From CAZSPL01 sp964608735 (GTDB lineage: Bacteria > JAJVIF01 > JAPKYR01 > CAZSPL01), in contig CAZSPL010000019.1 in NCBI GenBank assembly GCA_964608735.1, forward strand, positions 1 through 27,469: a stretch of 27,469 nt of DNA, given 5' to 3'. Shown piece by piece: positions 1-7,202 of the stretch (positions within the stretch are counted from its first letter, which is position 1; every line of letters starts with the position of its first letter). Below the pieces are notes generated by a model that was not told the origin of the DNA, did no database searches, and saw only the letters and a program-made list of their open reading frames with translations. The translations under genes were made by a program, and so were the position numbers.

Positions 1-810
1 GAGAGGATTGCGTCCGATCTTAAAGCCCATCTCGGATGGAAACTTGATACCGTTCGCCTGGGCGCTGTTTGGCTTTGCAACGTGGCACTGGTAGCAGTTC
101 TTGTACTGCTGGGAGTGGCATACGTTGCAGGCTAAATCGTCGGAGTGCTGCGCCATCTGCTGGTTGTAAGTCTTCGGATTTTCGTGGCAGTCGACGCATT
201 CGGGCCTTACGCTGATATCATATCGACAAGCGCCGGCGCTCGCGGGCCCGTGAATTTCTTCCCCGGTATGACAATCGAAGCAGTTCAGCCCGGCTTCGTA
301 ATGCACGCTCGGCTTAAAGCCCTGGTTCTCACCCTTGAATTCACTTCCGATTCGCGCTCCGTGGCAGGCGGTGCAGTTGCGGGTCTGATTCGGCGTCCCT
401 TTGAAGACGTGTCCGTCGATGAGCCCGCCATCGACTGAGTTTGGCTGTGAGATGTGGCACTGCCCGCACGTTGTATGGCATTCGAAGCAGCGGTCATCGA
501 GCATTTTTTCCATCGGCTTTGTAAGTGAGTCGACGCCGCTCCTCTGCATCAACATGGTCTTGTAGCCGGTCTGGTCGGAGTGAACGCTCGCTGCATGATA
601 TCGAACGGTATCGTCGTGGCAGGGGGTGCAGAAGGTCTCTGCGAGGACGCTGGGGTCGCGTAAGTAATCGATGTGCGCGGGATCCTTCATGTTGGATCCC
701 TTTGTCCCGCCATGGCAGCCTTCGCATCCGTTGGCGTTATGATGATTGACGAGGAAAGCCTGTGAGATTGTATAGAGTTCTTTTGGCTCCAACTGGGGCA
801 CGGAGCCGCC
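1..810 (-). CDS. multiheme c-type cytochrome, main part (cut by window edge; in frame with the ORF at 811-1074)
   Basis: The minus-strand frame is open from 810 to position 1 and continues outside the window. It carries nine CXXCH heme-binding motifs (CEGCH, CTPCH, CFECH, CGQCH, CTACH, CFDCH, CVDCH, CNVCH, CYQCH); two of them nearly touch (CFECHTTCGQCH). Many His residues between motifs could be distal heme ligands. There is no convincing start of its own: no signal peptide follows any Met, GTG or TTG, and export is needed for heme attachment. The frame is the same as that of the upstream short ORF, separated only by a TGA at 811-813, so I read both as one cytochrome with at least ten hemes. 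By position after an MtrA-like and an MtrB-like gene it is the candidate outer-face (MtrC/OmcA-role) electron carrier. That role is inferred from context; the heme motifs are seen directly. Confidence 0.85.
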
Positions 811-813
811 TCA
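785..813 (-). promoter_or_regulatory. UGA codon followed by a perfect 6-bp hairpin (possible recoding signal)
   Basis: On the minus strand the TGA (813-811) is followed after 3 nt by GGCTCC (807-802), an 11-nt loop starting with G (801-791) and GGAGCC (790-785). A G-U pair can extend the stem. No U-run follows, so it is not an intrinsic terminator. Bacterial SECIS elements are stem-loops just 3' of a UGA with a G early in the loop. Here the loop starts only 10 nt after the UGA, nearer than the roughly 16-37 nt usually cited, so a selenocysteine reading is uncertain. Confidence 0.3.
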
Positions 814-1074
814 GCCCTCGCCGGCATCCGCGGCGGGAGGGGGTACGGCTTTCGCGGTAAATTCAACCATCTGCTCGCTGGAGTGGCAGGAAACGCATGT
901 GCCGTATGCCGATACGCCGAGTTCTTGATCGGGGTAGGTTATATCCACCGTCTTCGAGCAGTGGCACACGATAAGCATGGCAAGGAATACGCATGTTAGC
1001 GCACCCGCTTTCACGAACCTGGATGTAACCCGGTACCGTTGAAAGAAACCTGAATTATGCTGTTTATTCCTCAC
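811..1074 (-). CDS. N-terminal part of the multiheme cytochrome, ending at an in-frame UGA
   Basis: 87 codons from a GTG start (1072-1074), with AGGAGG about 10 nt upstream that overlaps the stop of the barrel gene. The N-terminus has a basic stretch, a hydrophobic segment (about residues 23-38) ending in Cys residues, then one heme motif CVSCH near residue 60 and an Ala/Pro-rich linker. The hydrophobic segment could be a signal peptide or a lipoprotein signal, but the residues before Cys do not make a clean lipobox. The ORF stops with TGA in a Gly-rich linker, and the same frame continues with nine more heme motifs. It could be a truncated cytochrome (nonsense mutation or base-call error), a selenocysteine or readthrough site, or a genuine small monoheme protein. 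The first group fits better because the downstream half lacks a start and a signal peptide. Confidence 0.7.
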   Translation of the reverse strand: MRNKQHNSGFFQRYRVTSRFVKAGALTCVFLAMLIVCHCSKTVDITYPDQELGVSAYGTCVSCHSSEQMVEFTAKAVPPPAADAGEG

Positions 1075-1088
1075 GAGGCGCCATCCTC

Positions 1089-2840
1089 CTAAATGTCGAT
1101 CTTGTAATACAGGGCCGCGTTGAAAACGTCGAATTCGAGTGTTCTAAAATCAGAATTGCTTGAATCCCGGTATTCGGCGGCGAGTTCCCATCGGCCTTCG
1201 GGGCCGAACACGATGGAACCGTAGAAGTTGGTCAGGTCGAAATCATGTGTCTGTCCGTTTCCCCTGCCGAGGAAAAGCCCGAGGGTATAGGAGAAGTCGT
1301 TATCCTCCTGCCGCCACCAGTCGAAGCCAAAGCCGTGCTGGTCGGTTGCCGAGTCATCAAGCTCATCAATGCTGAAATCATAGTTGAGGTTCTGGTAATA
1401 GAGGGAGAACGCGGAGTTGGCATCGGCATTCCAGGTCAGCGAAGTGGTGAACGTGTTCTGCTTGCCGTCCGATTCCCTCAGCCGCATATCCCATTTCCTG
1501 AACACGTTTGACAACTGCCAGAATACGTTGTCGTTCAGGGGGGCATTGAGGCCGGTCTTCCATTCGTAGGTGTCATACAGTGTAAGGGGCATCACGCCGT
1601 CGGCCCCGGTGTCCGGGGCGCCATCGGGGGCTTTGTTGTCGTGATGCCTTGAATAATCGATGCGCTGCGAGAAGTAACCGCCTCCGGGGAAGCTCCACTT
1701 GCCTTTGAAATAAGTGTTGTATGTATGCGCGTAGTTCTTCACGACGTAATCTTCGAGGTCTTCTTCGGTCAGTCCGGGTACCGCCATCAGTTCGCTAAGG
1801 CCTGCCAGCTCGTACCTTATCTGCTCCACATCGAAATATTCGGCGGACAATCCCGCTTCGAGCGACATATGGTCGATATTATCGGCGGCAACATTGCAGC
1901 CGAAGTCATACCTGTGGTTCCAGTGAGTGTTGAGGGTTTGCTCGCCGTTCAGCATCTCGTAGTTGCCGTAAGCGGTTACGTCGAGGTTGCTGTTGAGGCA
2001 GTTGTTTCTTGTAAGACTGCCCGATAGTATGTGGCGCGCGAAGCTTCCGCCCACATTATTGCCCGGTTCGCCCGCGAAAACGCTGCTGTAGCCGAGGCGC
2101 ATCCTCGTGTTGTCGCAGAAGTCATAGCGGCCGTTCAGCTTTGTCGTCAGGGAGCCCCGTGAATTCAGCCCGAGGTCCGCTGAATCGACCCTGTGGTAGA
2201 TGACGTCGATATCGAGGGTGCCGTCGTCGAATGGGTGATTGTGGGTGAATGTAAGCCGGTCGCTGGTGTAATCGTTCAGCGCGCAGAATTCCGGCTTACG
2301 GTTGGTTTCACGATGATCCCAGTTGAACAGCATCTTCGAGCCGGCAAGTTCGAAACCGAAGTTGCGGTTATCGGTCCATGAATTTCTCACGCTCGCGGGT
2401 GTGTCCTCGACGAGGGCATAGTCGGCGAGGTCGAGGTAGCCGCTGAAAGTCATCCTGTTTATCCTGTAATGCAACCCGAGCGCGGAGTTATTTTCATCGT
2501 CATATCTTGCATACAGCCCGAGTTCGTTGCCGTTGTCGTAGCGCGTGGTAAGAGCGCTGTCGCCGAGGATGATTCCTTCGAGCAGCGGGCTGTAATGCCG
2601 CGCCTGGTCATCGCTGCTTGAATCGTCGAGGTACGCCAGCCCGGGAGTTATGTATCCCTGCATGGCCATCGCTTCTTCATAGAGCGCCATGTTATCTTCG
2701 AGGAACGGGTTGACATACTCGTTTTCGACATCGGTCCCGTCGTCGTCGGCGAGCGCGGTCGCGGCGCTGAGCGCGAGCAGCAAGATTATGGCACCAAGTA
2801 AAAACAGTTTTCTTGAATCAAGCCGGAGGCTTCTATGCAT
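1089..2840 (-). CDS. MtrB/PioB-like outer-membrane beta-barrel of a porin-cytochrome conduit
   Basis: About 583 residues. I take the ATG at 2838-2840 because AGGAG lies 7 nt upstream (2852-2848); a longer frame to 2888 would overlap the preceding cytochrome. The N-terminus is a signal peptide (basic start, hydrophobic LLGAIILLLALSAATALA, then an acidic mature end). The rest is rich in alternating polar/aromatic strands and Asn/Asp turns, and ends in FNAALYYKIDI, a typical outer-membrane strand end. In the MtrB/PioB family such a barrel sheathes a decaheme cytochrome so that electrons cross the outer membrane. The N-terminal CXXC of Shewanella MtrB is not seen; Cys residues are isolated. The gene lies 13 nt after the DmsE/MtrA-like gene and 14 nt before the next cytochrome, so this is an operon. 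The family call rests on architecture and neighbours rather than a motif. Confidence 0.8.
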   Translation of the reverse strand: MHRSLRLDSRKLFLLGAIILLLALSAATALADDDGTDVENEYVNPFLEDNMALYEEAMAMQGYITPGLAYLDDSSSDDQARHYSPLLEGIILGDSALTTRYDNGNELGLYARYDDENNSALGLHYRINRMTFSGYLDLADYALVEDTPASVRNSWTDNRNFGFELAGSKMLFNWDHRETNRKPEFCALNDYTSDRLTFTHNHPFDDGTLDIDVIYHRVDSADLGLNSRGSLTTKLNGRYDFCDNTRMRLGYSSVFAGEPGNNVGGSFARHILSGSLTRNNCLNSNLDVTAYGNYEMLNGEQTLNTHWNHRYDFGCNVAADNIDHMSLEAGLSAEYFDVEQIRYELAGLSELMAVPGLTEEDLEDYVVKNYAHTYNTYFKGKWSFPGGGYFSQRIDYSRHHDNKAPDGAPDTGADGVMPLTLYDTYEWKTGLNAPLNDNVFWQLSNVFRKWDMRLRESDGKQNTFTTSLTWNADANSAFSLYYQNLNYDFSIDELDDSATDQHGFGFDWWRQEDNDFSYTLGLFLGRGNGQTHDFDLTNFYGSIVFGPEGRWELAAEYRDSSNSDFRTLEFDVFNAALYYKIDI

Positions 2841-2853
2841 CACTTTACTCCTG

Positions 2854-3801
2854 CTATCTGATGAAGAGAAGATTGTCGTTCGACCCATGTACCTGGCTGT
2901 GACATCCGGATGTCCAGCAGGTCACCGCGCCCTTGTGCTCAGCCATCTCGGTGTGGCAGCTCAGGCAGAGCGCGCGCCCGTTCAGTTTGAGCAGGTTGAG
3001 ATTACCGCTTGAGTGCGGCATATGGCAGCTCAGGCACCCCTCGCCCATATCGCTGGTACCGCCAAGGTGCTGATAGATGAACGGCCCCGCGGTATCGGCA
3101 TGGCATTTGCCGCACGTGTCATTCAACATTTCGGTAGCGAGAAAATCGACGGGTTCGCCATGCGGATTGTGGCAGATGGTACAACCCGTGTCATCTTTTA
3201 AGGGATGATGACTTCTGCTCGCTTCAAATTGTGTTTTCATGGATGTGTGACACGAGTAGCAGAGGTCGAGCGAGGATTCCTTCAAAAGCTGATGGTTATA
3301 TTTACCGTTGTGGACATCGTGGCAGCTCGCGCATTGCAGCCCGGAGGCTTTGTGCTCGCTGTCCGTCCAGTCATCGCTGTCAATCCTTGTTACGTGACAT
3401 TTCAGGCATGTCGAGAGGTATTGTTCGTCCGCCCGGTCTCCCGCGAACACGAAGATCCCTCTCTCGCCGGATTCGTTTCCGATGGCTTCGGTATGAAGGG
3501 ATCCCGGCCCGTGGCACTGCTCGCATCCCTGCTCGGCTGGCCGGGCTTTCGGGTTTCCAAGGCTTAGAGCATGCCGCGTGAGCAGGAAGCCGTCCTTGTA
3601 ATCCGCGTGGCACATCAGGCAATTCGTGGTTCCAATATAATCGGCCTGAACCTCTTCCACCTGCGCCGGCTGTTCTTCGGGAGACGGTTCTTCTACAGGT
3701 TCGTCATCACCGATTGCCAGGATAGGAAGAAGCGCCACGAGGGCGGCGATTATAAGGAGTTTGATATGCCAGTATTTATCAATTATCCCTCTTAGCCTCA
3801 T
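2854..3801 (-). CDS. DmsE/MtrA-family decaheme c-type cytochrome
   Basis: 315 residues; ATG at 3801 with GGAG about 7 nt upstream. Residues 1-31 form a signal peptide or membrane anchor, followed by an acidic Pro/Glu linker (about 32-52). Nine CXXCH motifs follow at about residues 61, 93, 132, 157, 181, 207, 230, 256 and 279, and a tenth in the expanded form CWTSGCH at 295-301. The C-terminus (SQVHGSNDNLLF) has the VHGSN ending I associate with DmsE-type decaheme cytochromes. In this family the periplasmic decaheme protein plugs the barrel and passes electrons from the inner-membrane pool outward, to extracellular metals, DMSO or partner cells. It is the first gene of the operon and is preceded by a sigma70-like promoter. 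The acceptor cannot be told from the sequence. Confidence 0.93.
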   Translation of the reverse strand: MRLRGIIDKYWHIKLLIIAALVALLPILAIGDDEPVEEPSPEEQPAQVEEVQADYIGTTNCLMCHADYKDGFLLTRHALSLGNPKARPAEQGCEQCHGPGSLHTEAIGNESGERGIFVFAGDRADEQYLSTCLKCHVTRIDSDDWTDSEHKASGLQCASCHDVHNGKYNHQLLKESSLDLCYSCHTSMKTQFEASRSHHPLKDDTGCTICHNPHGEPVDFLATEMLNDTCGKCHADTAGPFIYQHLGGTSDMGEGCLSCHMPHSSGNLNLLKLNGRALCLSCHTEMAEHKGAVTCWTSGCHSQVHGSNDNLLFIR

Positions 3802-3868
3802 TAATAACTCCTAATTTCAAGTAGCTTCGACATCATTAAAAAGAACGTCTACTGATAACAAAGCCGCA

Positions 3869-3897
3869 AGTTTAATTTCTATCACAAATGTTGTCAA
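3869..3897 (-). promoter_or_regulatory. sigma70-like promoter of the cytochrome operon
   Basis: Minus strand TTGACA (3897-3892), 17-nt spacer, TAAACT (3874-3869), about 70 nt before the decaheme cytochrome start. The -35 is perfect; the -10 matches 4 of 6. Confidence 0.5.
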
Positions 3898-4088
3898 GTA
3901 ATTCCAATAGTTATTAGCTTTTTCTATTTTTCCGATACTGAAAACCGCCCGAAGCAAAAGCGAAGCATACGGCGCATTCCAATGGCGTTTTCGAGCATTC
4001 TCATTGGAGGGGAAGGAAAAGATGAGGCCTGCCGGAAGAAAATTCCGCGGCGCCCAAAGCCAGCGCGGGCGTTGATCGAGCGGAAACT

Positions 4089-4097
4089 TGTTATAAT
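4089..4097 (+). promoter_or_regulatory. extended -10 promoter upstream of the sulfatase-like gene
   Basis: TGTTATAAT, a perfect TGn-TATAAT extended -10; the only -35-like element (TTGATC, 4072-4077) is too close at 14 nt. The expected transcription start, about 4104, would fall next to the TTG start at 4107, implying an almost leaderless mRNA or a start further in. Confidence 0.4.
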
Positions 4098-4106
4098 AAT
4101 CCTGCT

Positions 4107-6284
4107 TTGGGTAAGCACATTAAGGAAAATATCACCGCCGTATTCCCGTTGGCGTTCGTGCTCGGAATCTGGATCGCGTTTATCGACAGTTTCCAGGTCG
4201 TCGCCGGTTCTGTACGGTTGCTGGGAAGCGTGAAGTCGCTCACCCTCGTTCTCGTCTATGGCTGCCTGGCCACCCAGGTTGTTATCCTCGTTCTTGCGGT
4301 GGCGGTCTCGATCATCGTTACAATGCTTGACAGAAAGGGCAGGCTCGACGCAACCCGTCACGCCGGAAGGGTTATCGGAATCGTGGTGTTCCTTCTCGTG
4401 CTCGGCGCGGCGGCGGTGGGGCTTCGCGGTAAGATGCACGGCCTGAACCCGCTCGACCCCCGGCTGTTGTTTCCGATGCTCGCATACCCCGTATTCGGAT
4501 GGGTAGCCGCAAGGCTCGTGGCGGTTTATATCGCAAGAACATATAATGCGTCCAAATCACTGCTCGTGGTCGGGAATCATTATGCCGCGGCGACGGGAGT
4601 TTCGGTATTCGCGTTCGGTTCGTTCATGGTGCAGTACAACAGCATGAAGGACCTCGCCCACGGAGCGCGCGTGATAATCCCGGGATTCGAAAATGTCGCC
4701 TATTACATCGTTTTCGCCATCCTCGGAATAATCACCTTCCTGGTGCTGAGGATTGTTTTCAAGTTGCTCTCCCGGCGCGGATGGGCGTTCGTCGCGGGAC
4801 TCATCGCGCTTTTCATCATCGTCCCGCTCGCGGTTTTCCTTCGTCCCGCGCCTCCGAACGATCCTGACAAACACAATCCCGCTCCTTCGGATTCGGGGAA
4901 AAATGTTCTGCTGATAAGTATCGACACGCTCCGGTATGACAAGCTCGGATGCACGGGCAACCCGGTTGTGCGTACGCCGAATATCGACGCGCTGGCTTCG
5001 GAAGGCGTCATTTTCGACAATTGCATCGTGCCGCTTCCGCTGACCATCCCTTCGCACACGACGATGCTGACGGGGCTGAACCCGCGTACGCACGGCGTGA
5101 GGGTGCAGGATTATTTCCTTGCAGATTCATTCACGACGCTGGCGGAGAGGTTGTCGGATGAGGGGTTTACCTGTGGGGGGATGGTGTCGATGTCGATGTT
5201 GAGCGGGAAAAGCTGCAGGCTCGACCAGGGATTTCATTACTACGACGATTTCTGGGTTTACGCGGGCCAGAGCAAATATTTCCCGCCCGAAGTGAGATAT
5301 TTCCTTGCCGGAAGGCTTATTAATAAGATAATAACCGGGCGCACCGGGCCGGCGATGCCATTCGAGAGGAGAGGGGATGAAGTCGTCGACAGCGCCATCG
5401 GGTGGCTGAACGCCGTGAAGGAAGACGACTTCTTCGGTTTCGTGCACCTGTATGATGTACACTGGGAATATTCCGCGCCGGAACCGTACACCACGATGTA
5501 CGACCCCGGGTATTCCGAGGATAAGTTCCACTACGACAAGGGCCTGCGCTATCTCGTCTGGGATAACAAGCTGCAACTCACCCAGGATGACATCGACTAC
5601 ATCGAAGCCCGGTACGACGGCGAGGTGACATACACCGACAGCGAGCTCGGGCGGCTGTTCGATGAGTTGAAGCGTCTCGGGCTGTGGGATTCGACCATGA
5701 TAATCCTTACGGCCGACCACGGGGAGAGTTTCGAGCATGACTATTATTTCGCCCATGCCGACAGGACATACCAGTCGTGCGTACACGTGCCGCTGATAAT
5801 CAAACCGTTCAAGGGGGATGCGGCCGGGCGTTCGGATGTCCTGTGCTCGAACGCGGATTTTTTCCCGACCGTATGCGAGATGCTTGGGATAAGTACGCGG
5901 GTTGCGCTCGACGGCGAGAGCCTCGCGGGAATCGTGAACGGCAGCGTGCCGCCGGACTGGCGACCCTATGATGCCATCTACACCGAGTCGTTCGCGTTCG
6001 ACCGGGAAGGCTACCAGCATATCGGCAGGACATACGCTATATTAAAGGATACATGGAAGCTGATATACAGCCCATATGCCTTCCCATACACGCCGATAAG
6101 CCAGTGTTTCAACCTGGAACTCGACCCGGACGAGGAATACAATATTTATGATGAAAGCATACCGGTAATGAAAGAGCTGTTTCTTCTCCTGAAGAAGTGG
6201 GTCGATGCCGACAAAACGCCGGAGATGGAATTGTCCGGGAGGATTGAAAGGGAAGCCCTGGAATCGTTGCAGTATGTCAGATGA
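4107..6284 (+). CDS. membrane-anchored sulfatase / alkaline-phosphatase-superfamily enzyme with a Thr nucleophile
   Basis: 725 residues. About six or seven hydrophobic segments (residues 8-34, 45-75, 88-105, 120-143, 155-175, 197-220, 226-246) precede a periplasmic catalytic domain from about 265. That domain shows NVLLISIDTLR (metal-ligand Asp273), PLTIPSHTTMLTG with Thr313 where sulfatases have the formylglycine Cys, and TADHGES (Asp537-His538). Thr at this site is known in LtaS and phosphoethanolamine transferases of the same superfamily, so a phospho-group transferase or phosphatase acting on envelope polymers is as likely as a sulfatase. The start is uncertain: the TTG at 4107 has no Shine-Dalgarno and lies about 3 nt from a predicted transcription start, and no upstream ATG or GTG exists before the stop at 4023. 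The gene ends with TGA. Confidence 0.85.
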   Translation: MGKHIKENITAVFPLAFVLGIWIAFIDSFQVVAGSVRLLGSVKSLTLVLVYGCLATQVVILVLAVAVSIIVTMLDRKGRLDATRHAGRVIGIVVFLLVLGAAAVGLRGKMHGLNPLDPRLLFPMLAYPVFGWVAARLVAVYIARTYNASKSLLVVGNHYAAATGVSVFAFGSFMVQYNSMKDLAHGARVIIPGFENVAYYIVFAILGIITFLVLRIVFKLLSRRGWAFVAGLIALFIIVPLAVFLRPAPPNDPDKHNPAPSDSGKNVLLISIDTLRYDKLGCTGNPVVRTPNIDALASEGVIFDNCIVPLPLTIPSHTTMLTGLNPRTHGVRVQDYFLADSFTTLAERLSDEGFTCGGMVSMSMLSGKSCRLDQGFHYYDDFWVYAGQSKYFPPEVRYFLAGRLINKIITGRTGPAMPFERRGDEVVDSAIGWLNAVKEDDFFGFVHLYDVHWEYSAPEPYTTMYDPGYSEDKFHYDKGLRYLVWDNKLQLTQDDIDYIEARYDGEVTYTDSELGRLFDELKRLGLWDSTMIILTADHGESFEHDYYFAHADRTYQSCVHVPLIIKPFKGDAAGRSDVLCSNADFFPTVCEMLGISTRVALDGESLAGIVNGSVPPDWRPYDAIYTESFAFDREGYQHIGRTYAILKDTWKLIYSPYAFPYTPISQCFNLELDPDEEYNIYDESIPVMKELFLLLKKWVDADKTPEMELSGRIEREALESLQYVR

Positions 6285-6448
6285 GCCGGATGTGAGGGTT
6301 TTCGCGGCCCCGCGCGGTTTTATGCCACATTAATTCAACCGGGCATTGATTTTTTCGCCGGGAAGTTTTAGGCTATTTTCAGGGAAAAGGCATTTTTGGG
6401 ATGAAACCGGGAAGTATCGCCGGGTGTCGGTCGGAACCTGGAGGCTTT

Positions 6449-6991
6449 ATGAAAGGCGCATTCATCAAGGGCGGGATGGTTTATTTGTCTCCCTTGGAGA
6501 TGAAGAGCGTCGAGAACTACGTAAGGTGGTTCAACGACCCCGAGGTGACGAAGTACCTTGCGATGTATTACCCGGTGAATTCCTTTTGCGAGCGGCAGTA
6601 TATCGAGAACGCGTCGCGCGCTGGGGACCAGGTGCCGTTCGACATTTTTCTGTTCGACGGCAACCGTCACATCGGGAACTGCGTGCTCACCCAGATAGAC
6701 TGGGTCAACCGGAAGTGTATCTATGGAGTCGCCATAGGCGAAAAGGATTGCTGGGGGAAGGGATACGGCACGGAAGTCACGAAGTTATGCGTGCGCTATT
6801 CGTTTGACCGGCTTAACATGCATCGCGTCGGGCTTGAAGTGTACGATTACAACGAGCGCGGGTTGAAGGCGTATGAGCGAGCCGGCTTCTCCATCGAGGG
6901 CCGGGTCAGAGAGTCGAAATACCACGACGGTCGCTACTACGATACGATATTGATGAGCATCATCAATGCAGGCGACGGTGGCAGTCAGTAG
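6449..6991 (+). CDS. GNAT-family N-acetyltransferase (RimJ/RimL type)
   Basis: 180 residues. Of two in-frame ATGs (6401, 6449) the second is chosen because GGAGG at 6439-6443 sits 5 nt before it. The protein has the RimJ/RimL pattern: a start with LSPLEMKSVENYVRWFNDPEVTKYL, a central strand with GNCVLTQIDWVNRKCIYGVAIGEKD, the acetyl-CoA loop GKGYGTEV, and the C-terminal NERGLKAYERAGFSIEGRVRE followed by the YHDGRYYDTILMSI strand typical of this group. It transfers an acetyl group from acetyl-CoA to an amine (protein N-terminus, amino sugar or small molecule). The substrate cannot be read from the sequence. There is no tight operon partner; the next gene starts about 210 bp later. Confidence 0.88.
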   Translation: MKGAFIKGGMVYLSPLEMKSVENYVRWFNDPEVTKYLAMYYPVNSFCERQYIENASRAGDQVPFDIFLFDGNRHIGNCVLTQIDWVNRKCIYGVAIGEKDCWGKGYGTEVTKLCVRYSFDRLNMHRVGLEVYDYNERGLKAYERAGFSIEGRVRESKYHDGRYYDTILMSIINAGDGGSQ

Positions 6992-7202
6992 AGGAGTCGG
7001 AGCGTCGGAAGGCAAGCGTCAGCGTAGTGCGCGGTTACAGGAAGGTTTGTTTTTTCGCAGGGAAGTCCCGATTTAAATCAGGTGGTGAAGGTTTCAGCGC
7101 GGATGTTTTTCGATGCCGCGCGGGGTCTGCACCAACAGAGTCATCCTCTCAGCGCGATGGTTATTCCGGCGCCGGTAATGCGCCGCAAGCAGGGAGGTAA
7201 TA

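Larger units (their letters stand above)
3802..4106. other. 305-bp divergent intergenic region
   Basis: It separates the minus-strand cytochrome operon from the plus-strand sulfatase-like gene. It holds the minus promoter at 3869-3897, an extended -10 on the plus strand at 4089-4097, and a 7-bp inverted repeat TCCAATG (3978-3984)/CATTGGA (4002-4008) with a 17-nt spacer that could be an operator. Its cytochrome-proximal half is AT-rich. I see no credible gene in it. Confidence 0.5.

Noticed and set aside
811..813. UGA read as glycine (alternative genetic code as in Gracilibacteria)
   Set aside because: Gly would suit the linker, but TGA clearly terminates other genes here, for example the sigma factor whose stop overlaps the anti-sigma start.
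1062..1082. tiny minus-strand ORF (MAPREE) overlapping the cytochrome start
   Set aside because: Its ATG abuts the AGGAGG with no spacing and it stops after six codons; the GTG start 10 nt from the Shine-Dalgarno explains the site better.
5127..6020. 297-aa minus-strand ORF inside the sulfatase-like gene
   Set aside because: Overlaps the catalytic domain carrying the TADHGES motif; no independent support.
6300..6345. intrinsic terminator after the sulfatase-like gene
   Set aside because: CGCGG and CCGCG arms are separated by only 2 nt and the T-run is short and offset; too weak to call.
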